Shown here: positions 45,757-57,958 of the stretch, piece by piece
Layout of the letters: the number at the start of each line of letters is the position of its first letter
Numbering within the stretch: the first letter of the stretch is position 1
From: Bursaphelenchus xylophilus
Lineage: Eukaryota > Nematoda > Chromadorea > Rhabditida > Aphelenchoididae
Length of the DNA: 64,000 nucleotides
Assembly: GCA_904066235.2 (NCBI GenBank)
Contig: CAJFCV020000006.1
Span: 4,774,001 to 4,838,000, forward strand
Direction of reading: 5' to 3'
Notes under the pieces: generated by a model
What the model was told of the DNA's origin: nothing
Database searches by the model: none
What the model saw: the letters and a program-made list of their open reading frames with translations, nothing else
Translations under genes and position numbers: made by a program

Positions 45757-48501
45757 TAAGAGAATGTCTGATTTCGCTTATAAATCAGAGGTTTGTCCAA
45801 AGAGTAAGATAAAATAGAGTGAATTTCTCAATATTTTATCGAAAATATTCTGGACCAAAGTTTTAAAGCTATTTTCGTCTCCGCATTTATCTCTCTTCCA
45901 TATGTTTCATGGTCTGATTCATTATGCTTTGAATTCCGTATGTCTATCCAACCTAAGATCCCAAAAACCGGCCCATTCTTCCGCAAAACTTTTCTAAATC
46001 GATTATTTCCGCTGTTCTTTGTCCTACGCATTGGAAATCTTACGAAAACTTGCTCCAACTCAGCAGCAAACTTCATCTTTCGTGGTTGATTCTTTCCTCT
46101 CGCCATGAAAAGCACAGGAAAAACAAAGTTTATCCACTTTTGCAAATTCCAATAACTTTGTGACATTTTGCAGCAATCGATAATCTTGTGACATTTCGTT
46201 TCAAGTGGCTTTTCGGTGGAAGGAAAATAAAAAGTCGATCGAAGACGGAGGAAAGAGGAGTTTTGTCTTTCTCCGACCAAACCGTTTGTCTTTTCAGCTG
46301 ATCCGAGAAGTTCTGGGATGGGCGAAGAGAGTATTTTATCTTTACGGGCTGTTTTGAACGGGTTTTTGGTCGGAAAGGCGTTGGTTTTAATCGAATTCGC
46401 TTAGGATTAGATACTTAACGGCTTTTTATCGCAAAGTTCAGCGTTTTTATTGAGATACGACATACGAAATGGTGTTTTTCATGGAGAATTGTCGAGTTTT
46501 CGGGGATTTATTGATAATAACCTTGACAATTCGGGGAAAATATTAAACTCTTGATGCATCAATGATGCTCTTGTAACCGTTAGGGGTCTTCAACTGAAAG
46601 AGGTAAGGGCTTTTTGTTATTTTGTTGTATTTTAGAAAATAATCCCGCGGGAATTTCAAGGTCAGACATTTCGCATTTTCAAAACGATCAAAGCTCCAAA
46701 ACGATCGAATATAGGGTTCGAAGGCCTTAATATAGGTGTTCCTGCTTACAAGGAGGGTATTATTCAGCAGTTGGACTTTGATTCCATTGTAATATGCGGC
46801 AGTTTTGTCATGGGTCTTCTTAATGGCAGATTGTTATCACCACATAACCCGGACGTTCCTCTGCTTTTAAAGTTCGTCTCTGTGAGGAGGTGCTTTTTCT
46901 GTGAGGTTTTGTAAAGTAAACCAATTGAAGGTCTTTAATTTTCAAAACTATTCTGTCATAGTCGCACGGATAACGTAAGATTACTTTATTGTTAGTCTTC
47001 CAGACGACTTATTTGCCGCGATTCCGCAAAATATTACGAAATTTACGACTAATGAGTGGTTTCCATAGATTTTATGGCATCCGAAAATCCTCGCTCGCCA
47101 TAAAAACTGCTTTCCAGAACTGTAAAACAACAACATATAGATCGAGTTTAGTTCCGGGGTTTATGTTTGTTTCCATCAGTTGCTGGTGCCCTCGGCTTAC
47201 GCTTTATTTCGACAACTCTAGCGTGCGATATAATCCTCTATTCAGCCCAAGATTTGATCGGAATTCAAATCTGTTGACCTTGAAGCGTCCTCGTTTTTAA
47301 AAAGTAACGCCGAATTGTCGTCATTGCATTCCGAGATCGAAGATTTAATGGATTTTTATGTAGTTTATGGGTTGGGCCACGATTATGTGACTAGAAGGTG
47401 TTTTTGTCAGGATAAGGTAGTTTTTTTCTCAAAAAATCCTTCTATCTTGTTCTCGCAGTCTTCTGAGTTAGTCAAACTACGAAAAACTAGATCTCGGTTG
47501 GGGAGAGAGGGTGTTTCCTATATGAATTTCAAATTTTTTTCTTTTGCTAAAGTCGTTGCGGAGGTTTTCGCTCGAGTTCGAGTCGTTTTTTCTCTTTCTT
47601 TTGAACAGCTTCCGGCTTGCAAAGTGTTTTTCAGTTATCGAAAAAACCTTGGGAATGCCATAGAAACGAGGGGAAATGTTGCAAAAACTGCTCATTAATT
47701 CCGACGCTGGCAATGTAGGGTCGTGTCCAAGGGCAATCATTTATCCATGCGAATTTGGTCCTCTCTAAAATAAATCATTCTGCACGCTTGTCCTGCTCTC
47801 TGGCCTTTTAATTTTTTAATTCTTCAAGTTTTTTAGTGATAGTTAGCCGTTCCCATAAATTTTTGCGATTTTTTCCCTAAGATGATGTGTGAGCTTGTAA
47901 TTCATATGTTGTTTATCACCGCTTCTTCTTCCTTGTAAAACGTCACATTTTCAAAAAATACCCGCCCGCAGTAGCCTCCCAAAAATAGTCTCAAATTGTT
48001 TAATTTGGCTCGCGTTATTCGGAAGGGATAGGGACATCAAAAAGCGAGTCTAGCAAAGCCGTTCCAGATACGACGAAACGAATTTATCGTGCTTCTGGGC
48101 ACGTCACAAATTGGTCTAAACCACTTTTCTGGGCCCTTCATGTGAGGCCGTTGGAGTTTATGGGCTCGGATTTGCAGATGTTTGGACTTAGGCCGGATTG
48201 CTTTGTCCTTTTAGGGTTATGTTTGTTTTAAACCTGCGCTTATGTACTCGGATATTGAACACTGGTTCTCTTTTTTGGGTTTTCGAGTTAAAACTTTGAA
48301 TGTTTGCGTAAATTGAGCCTGCGGAAAACAATAGCAACTAGAATACCTTGCAGCACCTTGAAATTCAAAACTTTTTTTTTCCAAACCGCTTTCGCACAAT
48401 CGATCAATGTGTTCGTTAATTCTTTTTTCCGGGGTGGGAATAGACCTCAATTCCCAAAAATTGGCACGAATATTATGCAGGTTGAAAATCGACGTGAGAA
48501 T

Positions 48502-48550
48502 CACAGCCAGATTCTCAAACAAAAAATTTCTGTTTGAGAATCTGGCTGTG
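48502..48550. repeat. Perfect 20-bp hairpin
   Basis: CACAGCCAGATTCTCAAACA is followed by a 9-nt loop and then its exact reverse complement. The stem has no mismatch. The length is short for a nematode miRNA precursor, but the perfect pairing in otherwise random sequence is notable. Function unknown. Confidence 0.8.
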
Positions 48551-51466
48551 GGAGTGTTGAAAATATCGTCAATGTTATGAATACTTCCCTTTGTTTGTAA
48601 CGAAGCTTTATAGGGTTGTTAAGATTGGAAAATTATATGTTCGGTAAAAAGCGAGCACTCCTATAAAAGTTGTTCTTCGAAAAGTATGAGGCATCTTTTA
48701 GCAATTTGTAGCGGCTCGGTCGATAAGAGAGCTGACGCAAGTTCGTTTGTAGAATTCTGTGGTTTCCGACGTCATCCTTTGCCCCGGAAAGAGCGTTACA
48801 TTTTACGCTCTTTCCATTATATTGGAACTTTTTCTTTTTCGCTCTATAGAACAATAGAAAGACGATCGGCCGCATTGTTTGGCCAGCCGTCGAGGCCGAG
48901 TGATTATCTTCAACCTTTTTTTTGATTCAAGGTTGATGGGTTTGGATGGCTTAGTGTCTTTGGCTCATAAATTGTTTACTTTTGGCTGGAAATCGACTTT
49001 TTTGCTCTTGAGTTTTGTTGAAATAACCGCTTTCATCTTATAACACGAAGTGAACGCAAGAGATTGCGCTCGGTTCGATTAATTACGGCGACAAAAAAGG
49101 TCTGGGAAATGTTGAAGAACCTCTTTCGGGTGGGTCAAGAAGTCCGCCCCCACTTTCGGATTAGCACACCGAAGACGTGTGTTTTGCGACCCCCTTGTAA
49201 GGGCTTATTTTTCCACGCCTTTTAATCCCGAATTCTCATCGAGCGGAATTGATGGCCATGTGAACATGACAGGCTACTCGTCATTCACTAGTTTCTGACA
49301 GAACTGCTCTAATTAAAGTCTTTGCGTCAACAGGAATTATTCAAGTGACATTTTTATCAAAAAATAAGTTTAAGAGAATACATCATCCCATGTTGAGTTT
49401 GCTGTATTTTTTTATGACACATCGTTTTCGAACCTATGCCTAGTACGGAGAACGTTCTCTTTTCGCTAGATGTGAATGACTCATATGTTATTTACTCATT
49501 CAGCATGCTCTTGTTCGTCGTGTAGATGTTCGGGAATGAAGGCCTCGCACTCGACGCACCCACTCGATATAAAATCATTTGTTCTCCTTTATAATACAGT
49601 CGAACGTGATGGGTAATTGAAGAACAGGGAGGCCTCTTGTAAAGTTTGTTATTGTTATTATTACTCGATGGGTTCGGTCCGATTTGTGCGGGATTCGAAA
49701 TTTAAATGAGTAATCCGACCAAAATGGCTGTTTGTAATGCGGGTGAAAGTTGGATTTGATGGGTTTTGAGAGAAATAGGGAAGGATGGTTATGGAGTATT
49801 TTTCATTGTTTATATGTACCGGATAAAGTTTCATGTTATTCATATCATTAGGTATAGAAAATGTTGAAATTTTCGCGATAATGGCTAGCCAGGGAACTAA
49901 TTGTATATAACTAACACTGTTCCGATATCGTAATGCCTTGAAGACTTTTATGTCCCTCCTCTGTTTACTCTCCATTATTCTCCGATCATTTAGGGCAATA
50001 AAATTGAAAACGGTATTTCCGGGAATATGGTAATTGGAATGTCATAAAATCCCAAAAATTCGTATGCAATAGAATTTTGATAAAGTAAACGTGAGTCAAA
50101 CCTATTGCTTCATCTTTGCCCCACGCACGGAATTTGTGACGACCTCGTTTCGCCGTCTGAATGTGAAACCGAGAGCGACGGATGTTTGCATTCCGACGCC
50201 GAATCTGGTCACTAACCTTTTTTTGATAGATCCCGACGTTCTCCTCTTTGTCTTTGAAGTAGAGCAGATGTTGGATATTATACTTGACATTTTTTGATCC
50301 AAATTTATTATAAAAAAGATTTTTTTTTGTTTTTCCGTTAATGTGGCTCTTTTTTGTTTGAACACATTAGGCCATCGTTTTCCGTTAGAGTGGTTTCTCC
50401 TGAGTTGGTGTTCTTCCAGGCAAAACTCTTATTTGAACTGCTGTTCCGCCAAAATTAGTCGAAAACATGCCGAAAGAACGGTTGGTTAGAGGAGGAAAAG
50501 AGTTTGTGCGTTAAATAGAATTAAATCGTTGAGTTTTCGCCCGTTTCCGAGTATCTCACGGCCATGTTGTCTTTGTGTCGTCCGACCGTAGATCATGGGG
50601 ATTATTGGGATTTTTTCTTCGGACAAACGGGACGTCATTTTGTAGCCTAGGAGATACGGAAATTTACAAATTTAAGCTTTTATGGGATGTTCGATTTTGA
50701 CTACTTTAGTCATCATGGATAATGTAGAAAACATGAAATTTAATCCCGGATAATAAGTTCAATTTAATCGCCGCTTCGTTCAAGCTATTAAATAGGCCTT
50801 ATTGCACTACTGCTAAACACCTATCCCATCTAAACTCGGACCGTATCACACCGTATTAGCTTAGAAATTACTGTTTATCTCAACTCACTTCCCGCTTTTC
50901 GAGGCACGATTATTAGCCCCCACTCGCCGAAATTACCCTCCGGTCAGCGAAAATAGAGATTTGGCGCACTAATCCGTGAAATCCTGTCCAATTTTACTCG
51001 CATGACGCGAATTTTAAACGAGAGTGCAGGTGAGCCATGAATATTTGGGTGATTCTTTGCTTTTTTTATGTCTGCTTAACGAGCAAATTAAGTGCATGAT
51101 ACAACGGAAGGCTCGTGATTCGGAAGTCCAATGGGGTTGAACTTTGAGAACATTCAATTCGGGATATTATTTATTGTGTTTAATCAAAAATTTTTAAATG
51201 AAAAATTAATTAAGCCTTGCGGAACGGTCGGTTTATACCTATCTTTAACAATTTACATGGTATTTTTGCGGTTTTCCGCGGATCCGTTTTTTCGCGAAAA
51301 ATTTTTGAAGTTATCCTTGATTTTCTAACGACTTATTGTTACAGATGCCTTAGAAACGACGACCTCTTGTAGCTGAAAGCACCTAACCCCCTGAAAAACA
51401 TTAACCCAGCATAATCTACTAAAATTTGTTGCTTACTCTTGTACATTGTTTCTCATCAAACGAATC

Positions 51467-53216
51467 ATGGCATTTCTCCGGAAGAAACGCATAAAGTTTT
51501 CGGTTGAGTTGGTGGTGGACAAACTCACAGATGTGTCGCTGCTAAATGCAAACTTATTCGCGAAGGTAAGAACTGCTTTTATTATTTTTGTGGATTCAGA
51601 TTTTAGGTACCCACATGTATAATATAAAAAAATTTTTGTCTGGAAACGACCTAAGATGATTTTTTTAGGTACGGCTATTAGATTGTGGATCATTCGAGGC
51701 CTGTACAACGTCAAACGAGTTGCGGAATCACATCTGTCATCTTTATTCTCCACATACGTCAACTGAATCCGATAGATTCCTTTTCCCAGACCCGCCATCT
51801 CCAGACTCGGAAGACACGGAAAATCGCCCAACCGGGCATTCCGAAGACCCTAAGGAACAACCCTTCCGATTCCAATGCCGAATCCCGTATAACGATCAGA
51901 CTGGAGAGCTGGAAGAATGCCGATGTAAAATCTCGATAAGGAAAACGGAAAGAGCTGGTCGACCCCCAACAAAACTCGGATTTGTCATTGTAAATCTCTC
52001 GGAGTATGCAGCCTCGGGCTCGACTCCAATTCAACAGAGTTATCTGTTGGATGGATACACCGGGAGACAACGGCAGGACAACACTCGAGTCCACTTGGCC
52101 ATCAGAATGTTCCATCAGATGTCAGATCCGCTGTTTAAAGTGTAAGTGGAGTTTTGGGATGTCTTCTGCGGTTAAAGTAAAAATAGTTGACATTTTTTTA
52201 TAACAATGATGATGAATAATATAATGTTGTTGAATTTTAGCCCGAGCACCGCCATCCATATGCAAGAAACCCCCTCGCATTTGCTGAATCCAGTCGATAG
52301 AAAGGCCCCATCGCATAATCAGCCCCCGTCGATGACTAATCGACCCAATGACGAAGAAATTCGCCGACGACTAGACCCTCGTTTAGATACCCTTGAACTG
52401 GCCGAAGAAGAGGCTAGGCCTCAGAGCACGCAGCCCACTCCAGGTGTAGCTACTCCCAATCTCCCCCACTCATCGACTCTTGCATCGTTGAATTCGGACC
52501 AAGGGTGCGCTCCAAATCCATCTCCACCACCACCAACAGGGGGTGTATCGAATACCCCGGCCAACAGATACAGCCATCCGTTCTTATTGGGCGAGAGAAG
52601 ACCGTCAGCCCCTCAGAGTTCGGTTGAACGAACGAGTTGGCATGCTGGAACGGAACAGAAAGCATCCTCGACGGTTGGAAGTGGTAAGGAACAATCTTTT
52701 TTTTTTAAATTTGTGGGAATTTAGGTAAACGTTGGGAAATTTAGAGTAAACAGTACGGAAAGGGATTATTGAAATCCCTTTTGACAGGTTTATGGAGGGA
52801 CTTTTGTTTTTTACGGCGTTAATTTTTATGGTTTAGGCTTCTCCAATGATCCACAATATCTGGAGATGCGAAGAAACTGTCAAATGCGCCGCCTTTCTGA
52901 AGACCGACTCCCCACTCATCCTAATGTCTCCAACCGCGTCCAACAAACTCGCCGTGACGCAGACTCGGTCATTGAAGAAGTGTTGGCTGAGGCCGCGGCC
53001 CAAGACCCCGACGACTCGGAGGATCGGTCGATAAATCTGGACCATTCCGCCGAGGAATCGGACCCCACCCCCGAACCCCTTGTAACCCCCAAAAAGACCA
53101 AACGAGGCCTGGCGCTGTTCGTGTCTCGTCGAAATGGGGACGTCCTCCTCGCTTCTAACCAATGCCCACCATCCAGCTTCGAACGGGTACAACTGGATTC
53201 AACTATCAGTGGTTAA
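51467..53216 (+). CDS. EEIG1/FAM102-like protein with N-terminal C2 domain
   Basis: Exons 51467-51565, 51669-52141, 52241-52683 and 52837-53216; 464 aa. The N-terminal NT-C2 domain is clear: MAFLRKKRIKFSVELVVDKL, then LFAKVRLLDCGSF, ISIRKTERAGRPPTKLGFVI, VNLSEYAASGST and LLDGYTGRQRQDNTRVHLAI, all in the order seen in EEIG1/FAM102A. Between the beta-strands there is an acidic insertion (PDPPSPDSEDTENRPTGHSE). The C-terminal half is disordered and rich in Pro, Ser and acidic residues, with a conserved-looking ALFVSRRNGDVLLASNQCPP near the end. The family is linked to membrane-contact and signalling functions; the role here is inferred. Confidence 0.85.
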
Positions 53217-53446
53217 AGTGATAAATTGCATTGTTATAACCTGTGTTTTTATATGTATCCTTGGTGAACATCAAATTAAATTTATAGACTTGTTTTGAAC
53301 TTTGAGAAAATAATAGGAGATGGGTAATATTTCCTATTTACATATTTTGATACCGCGAATTAAACAGTCTAAAAAAGGAAACAAAGATGATGCAAAAATT
53401 ATTTATTGCGAAACTTCGTTACACCATAAACGTTTCAAATCTCAAT

Positions 53447-54118
53447 TTACAATGGGAGGGGGAATGGGAGACGAGTAGCCCGGCTGACGGGGACTCCAGA
53501 GCCGGATCCGAGGCTCTCCAATTTGGCAATGATCTCCAGAAGTTTGGCAATCAATTCAGCGAGAGGGTTTTCATAAGGGAGGGTGATTCCACTGGCTACA
53601 TCCCTCTTGGCACGGCCGCTCTCTTCTGAAGGGACGGTCACTTCCTCAGGGTTGATGGTGGGCAGGTGCAGAGCTTCCAAGATCTGGTTCAGGACATCGA
53701 TCAGCAGGGTGAAGATTGGCTCTTCGGTGACTGGCTCGATGACATCTCTCTTGACACGGCCGGCATCGGAAGGGATGGTGACGGCTTCAGGGTTGATGGT
53801 GGGGAGATTCAGAGATTCGAGGATCTTGTTCAAGAGGTCGATGATTACAACCAATGGAGAGGGGGGAAGGCCAGTGACTCCAGAAAACAGATCTCTCTTC
53901 ACTCGCTCTCCTTCAATTCCAAAGTCGGGGAAGGTGACGGCCTCGGGGTTGACGGTTGGAAGGTGGAGAACCTCCAGGATTTGGTTGAGGATTTGAACCA
54001 AAGCCTCCAAAGATGGCTCTTGTGGCTCCGGTAGAGTTACAGGTGGAAAGTGGGGAAGTGGTGGGAAGTCTTGGGCCATGGAGAAGGCCAAGAAGGACAG
54101 AAATACAACACTCTTCAT
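53447..54118 (-). CDS. Multi-peptide secreted precursor, copy A
   Basis: Single exon, 223 aa. Signal peptide MKSVVFLSFLAFSMAQ (residue 3 is Ser, Cys in all other copies). Four related segments follow, ending at R75, R124, R172 and R216. The first three cleavage-like sites read GERVKR|D, GRVKR|D and GRAKR|D; the last is SRATR|L. Segments 1-3 share the core L-hydrophobic-x-x-IL(N/K)-x-IL-E-x-L-x-LPT-x-NPE-x-VT-(F/I/V)-P, predicted to be an amphipathic helix followed by a Pro turn. Segment 4 keeps a helix (AELIAKLLEIIAKLESLG) and ends LPFPLPL. There is no Cys in the mature part. I know no family. The variants in this copy are F24, I68, S102 and I127. A TATATAAG box on the minus strand lies at about 54192. 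Confidence 0.9.
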   Translation of the reverse strand: MKSVVFLSFLAFSMAQDFPPLPHFPPVTLPEPQEPSLEALVQILNQILEVLHLPTVNPEAVTFPDFGIEGERVKRDLFSGVTGLPPSPLVVIIDLLNKILESLNLPTINPEAVTIPSDAGRVKRDVIEPVTEEPIFTLLIDVLNQILEALHLPTINPEEVTVPSEESGRAKRDVASGITLPYENPLAELIAKLLEIIAKLESLGSGSGVPVSRATRLPFPLPL

Positions 54119-54877
54119 TTTTGGAATTTATGGTTTCGCTTCTTTCGAAAGGATTCGAAATTACTGATGGTAAAGGTTGGTGGTGGATGGCTTATATAGC
54201 ATCAGAGTTAATCTGATTGTGTCGATGATCCGCCGAGTTAGTTACTTTTGTCAATACAATGTTATTATTTGTGGGTTCAGTTTCAAAACCCACACAGATT
54301 TTTGAGGTTATGATTATTCAAATCCATTGACTCTAACCTTTGTTTCATCATTTTTATAACAGAGATGAGGGGTGTTCCAAAACGGAGGTTGACGTCACAT
54401 CGTCATTGCTGTACTCTGATTTAAATTTTGTTTGAGCTGTATACTTTGAAACCAGAGTGGTGACGACCGGAAAAAGATTCGAGTCAAAGTAATGCAACGG
54501 GAAAAATCTGGAATAAAACCTTACACACCCAGACAACTGAACGAGACAAAATGTTGCCTATAGGTGAAACCTGGTATGTCCGTGGTGACGTCGACTTCCG
54601 GTGGACAGCCAGAAATCCATGGTCACAAAATGATGAAACTATGAATAACACGGTGACAGTTAGAGTCAATGGATTTGAATAATGATAAAGTCAAAGATCT
54701 GTGTGGGTTTTGAAACTGAACGTACAAATAATAACATTGTGTTGACAAGAATAACTAACTCGGCAGATCATCGACACAATCAGATTAACTCTGAGACTAT
54801 ATAAACCATCCCCCACCATCCTTTACCATCAGTAATTTCGAATCCATTCGAAAGAAGCGAACCCCTAAATTCCAAAA
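54119..54877. promoter_or_regulatory. Shared divergent promoter region of copies A and B
   Basis: 759 bp between two outward-facing ATGs. Each side has a leader with TTCGAATCCATTCGAA-like sequence (TTCGAA twice), a TATA box (54192-54200 minus, 54798-54805 plus) and further out an ATCTGATTGTGTCGATGAT-like block. The matching order on both sides suggests co-expression of the pair. The central 0.3 kb is not mirrored. Confidence 0.75.
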
Positions 54878-55549
54878 ATGAAGTGTGTTGTGTTCCTGTC
54901 CTTCTTGGCCTTCTCTATGGCCCAAGACTTCCCACCACTTCCCCACCTTCCACCTGTAACTCTACCGGAGCCACAAGAGCCATCTTTGGAGGCTTTGGTT
55001 CAAATCCTCAACCAAATCCTGGAGGTTCTCCACCTTCCAACCGTCAACCCCGAGGCCGTCACCTTCCCCGACTTTGGAATTGAAGGAGAGCGAGTGAAGA
55101 GAGATCTGTTTTCTGGAGTCACTGGCCTTCCCCCCTCTCCATTGGTTGTAATCATCGACCTTTTGAACAAGATCCTCGAATCTCTGAATCTCCCCACCAT
55201 CAACCCTGAAGCCGTCACCATCCCTTCCGATGCCGGCCGTGTCAAGAGAGATGTGTTCGAGCCAGTCACCGAAGAGCCAATCTTCACCCTGCTGATCGAT
55301 GTCCTGAACCAGATCTTGGAAGCTCTGCACCTGCCCACCATCAACCCTGAGGAAGTGACCGTCCCTTCAGAAGAGAGCGGCCGTGCCAAGAGGGATGTAG
55401 CCAGTGGAATCACCCTCCCTTATGAAAACCCTCTCGCTGAATTGATTGCCAAACTTCTGGAGATCATTGCCAAATTGGAGAGCCTCGGATCCGGCTCTGG
55501 AGTCCCCGTCAGCCGGGCTACTCGTCTCCCATTCCCCCTCCCATTGTAA
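54878..55549 (+). CDS. Multi-peptide secreted precursor, copy B
   Basis: Same 223-aa design as copy A, in mirror orientation. Signal peptide MKCVVFLSFLAFSMAQ. Distinguishing residues are L24, I68 (shared only with A), S102 and F127 (shared with C). Leu95 is CTT, Thr131 ACC. All four processing-like sites are kept. AATAAA lies at about 55589. Confidence 0.9.
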   Translation: MKCVVFLSFLAFSMAQDFPPLPHLPPVTLPEPQEPSLEALVQILNQILEVLHLPTVNPEAVTFPDFGIEGERVKRDLFSGVTGLPPSPLVVIIDLLNKILESLNLPTINPEAVTIPSDAGRVKRDVFEPVTEEPIFTLLIDVLNQILEALHLPTINPEEVTVPSEESGRAKRDVASGITLPYENPLAELIAKLLEIIAKLESLGSGSGVPVSRATRLPFPLPL

Positions 55550-56689
55550 ATTGAGATTTGAGACGTTCATGGTGTAACCAAGTTTCGCAATAAATAGATA
55601 TTGCATTGTTTAATTTTTCAATTTTCTTCAAAAGATGCAGATTTGCATTTCTCGTTAAAATCGACAAAATAGCGACTTCTAAAGAGTGAACAAAAGGCGT
55701 CGACGAAGTCTCGTCTACTCCTCAGCCAAAAGAAGGCTGTTGTATCTTTCTGGTGAAACGATTTACGTTCTCTTCATCTTACTTACCGAAATATGAGGTT
55801 ATTTCTTGTTCCGACTCATGCAAATGTTGCTAATTGATTAAGCTTTGGAATGTTTGAGGTCGTTCTTCCAAGTACCTTCTTTTACAACGAAAAAAGGATG
55901 CATTCTCTGCCTTTTCACGTTGGGAAATTTTATGTTATCCGCAAAGATGTCAAAATATTTATTTTCATTATTTATTTTTAAAAGTAACCCGTTGTGTGAT
56001 CCCGGTTTAACCTAAGGTATAATTTTTTCCAGTCTCATACCGTGATCGAAATTTCAAGATCGTAAGTTGGAAGTCAGCACAGTCATTTCGCGATCTCAAC
56101 GAACTTTTCGGCAAAGGAAAAAATCGGCAGGTGTTTCGCCCAAAGGAGTACCAAAAGACGTCCACTGTAAGAAGGCTACGTGGTATGTGTGGTGGGACAG
56201 AAGCGGAATCATCCACTGGGAAATCGTGTCTATTTTTGGTTCCTTCGCCGAAAAGTCCGTTGAGATCGCGAAATGACTGTGCTGACTTCCAACTTTTCTC
56301 GAAATGGTGGAGCATAATGTGGCAAAGATGAGTATGGGTTTCGACTGCCATTTTATTAACTAACCAGAGAAGATTATTTTTATAAAAAAAAACATTAACA
56401 AAACGCAAATTTTAACTAACAAAAAACGTGCCAATAAAACTGCCGGATAATTATGAATCCACCTTATAACAAATGACCATTTAATTTAAACCGGATGAAT
56501 TCTATTTCTAAATTGAAAGGCCGGCATTCTTTCGGACATAACCTCAGACGTTCCAAAACTTCGTCAACTGGGCATACGTACAAGAACATGAGCTTTAGTG
56601 TTCAGATAATTGTCAAATTGAAAGTAAAAATTATGCACGAGGTGTTTATTGCAAAAATTGTCTACACCATGAACATTTCAAATCTCAAT
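55550..56689. other. Spacer between copies B and C, with a small MITE
   Basis: 1.1 kb containing the 230-bp inverted-repeat element at 56065-56294. No gene seen otherwise. Confidence 0.55.
56065..56294. mobile_element. 230-bp inverted-repeat element
   Basis: Ends of about 50 bp (AGTTGGAAGTCAGCACAGTC at the left, its inverse at the right) are near-perfect and include CATTTCGCGATCTCAACG. Target duplication is unclear. Non-autonomous; it lies between copies B and C of the precursor family. Confidence 0.75.
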
Positions 56690-57361
56690 TTACAAAGGGA
56701 GGGGGAATGGGAGACGAGTAGCCCGGCTGACGGGGACTCCAGAGCCGGATCCGAGGCTCTCCAATTTGGCAATGATCTCCAGAAGTTTGGCAATCAATTC
56801 AGCGAGAGGGTTTTCATAAGGGAGGGTGATTCCACTGGCTACATCCCTCTTGGCACGGCCGCTCTCTTCTGAAGGGACGGTCACTTCCTCAGGGTTGATG
56901 GTGGGCAGGTGCAGAGCTTCCAAGATCTGGTTCAGGACATCGATCAGCAGGGTGAAGATTGGCTCTTCGGTGACTGGCTCGAACACATCTCTCTTGACAC
57001 GGCCGGCATCGGAAGGGATGGTGACGGCTTCAGGGTTGATGGTGGGGAGATTCAGAGCTTCGAGGATCTTGTTCAAGAGGTCGATGATTACAACCAATGG
57101 AGAGGGGGGAAGGCCAGTGACTCCAGAAAACAGATCTCTCTTCACTCGCTCTCCTTCAAGTCCAAAGTCGGGGAAGGTGACGGCCTCGGGGTTGACGGTT
57201 GGAAGGTGGAGAACCTCCAGGATTTGGTTGAGAATTTGAACCAAAGCCTCCAAAGATGGCTCTTGTGGCTCCGGTAGAGTTACAGGTGATAAGTGGGGAA
57301 GTGGTGGGAAGTCTTGGGCCATGGAGAAGGCCAAGAAGGACAGGAACACAACACACTTCAT
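56690..57361 (-). CDS. Multi-peptide secreted precursor, copy C
   Basis: Same 223-aa design. Distinguishing residues are S25 (Pro elsewhere), L68, A102 (Ser elsewhere) and F127. It has no divergent partner; similarity to the other promoters stops about 95 bp upstream of the ATG. A TATA box lies at about 57434. Leader and signal peptide are as in the other copies. Confidence 0.9.
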   Translation of the reverse strand: MKCVVFLSFLAFSMAQDFPPLPHLSPVTLPEPQEPSLEALVQILNQILEVLHLPTVNPEAVTFPDFGLEGERVKRDLFSGVTGLPPSPLVVIIDLLNKILEALNLPTINPEAVTIPSDAGRVKRDVFEPVTEEPIFTLLIDVLNQILEALHLPTINPEEVTVPSEESGRAKRDVASGITLPYENPLAELIAKLLEIIAKLESLGSGSGVPVSRATRLPFPLPL

Positions 57362-57499
57362 TTTTGGAATTTAGGGTTTCGCTTCTTTCGAATGGATTCG
57401 AAATTACTGATGGTAAAGGCTGGTGGGGGATTGCTTATATAGCACAAAGTTAATACGTTTTCATCGTTGATCTTGCTGTTCGACCTTGATAGCCGAGAA

Positions 57500-57720
57500 G
57501 GTCCACAGCTTCGCTACGGCCATTTCACAACCCACCCACTAGATAACGATGAAATTTATTCAAATCGACTAAGTTTGTGTCCATTTGATACGTGTTTTTG
57601 AAAAGTCTTTATCCGTCCGTACAATAATGCGTATCGATTCGGTTACTTTACATAAAAACTTTGACCTTTAAAGTTGTTTCATCATTTTTTGAATCCGTTT
57701 TGACTACACTTGCTATTTTA
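57500..57720. repeat. Duplicated segment upstream of copy C
   Basis: Contains GCTTCGCTACGGCCATTTCA, then CAACCCACCCACTAGATAAC. The same sequence in slightly diverged form is found at 62200-62400, downstream of copy E. This is a remnant of a larger duplicated block. Confidence 0.75.
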
Positions 57721-57958
57721 GAAAAACAAAAATCATAATTTATTCGCATGAAAGCGGCGTGTAATGGGATGTAAATCTGAGAATTGATACCGTAATGATG
57801 TTCTTGCCTTTTTGGAGGTCAATTCAAACGTTTATCAATAGTTAGGGTCATGGAAATGGCCCAAGATGGATTAGGAATCATGCCCATCTGACCGTAAACA
57901 TTTGTTTCTTGACAAGAATTTTCATGCTTTTAGCTTTTCGGACTAAACGGCACAAGGT

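Larger units (their letters stand above)
43736..51466. other. 7.7-kb gene-poor interval
   Basis: Beyond the tRNA-bearing element (44851-45756) and a perfect hairpin (48502-48550), I found no convincing gene. Frames up to about 150 codons exist on both strands but have random composition and no splice context. The region could hold long introns, regulatory DNA or unrecognised RNA genes. Confidence 0.5.
53400..55610. repeat. Palindromic gene pair A/B (head-to-head)
   Basis: Arms of about 0.9 kb, roughly 53.40-54.34 and 54.66-55.61 kb, are near-identical inverse copies. Each contains a whole 223-aa gene, its TATA box, leader and an upstream block with CAGTTTCAAAACCCACACAG. About 0.3 kb in the centre is unique. 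The genes point outward from a shared central region. Confidence 0.9.

Noticed and set aside
42492..49200. A 6.7-kb TAA-flanked element from TAACAAGGG near 42492 to CCCTTGTAA near 49192
   Set aside because: The match stops after about 8 bp and the interval includes the collagen gene; probably chance.
53583..54034. Plus-strand frames of 122-137 codons opposite copy A, also present opposite B, C, D and E
   Set aside because: They recur only because the sense genes are near-identical; no start context or domain supports them.
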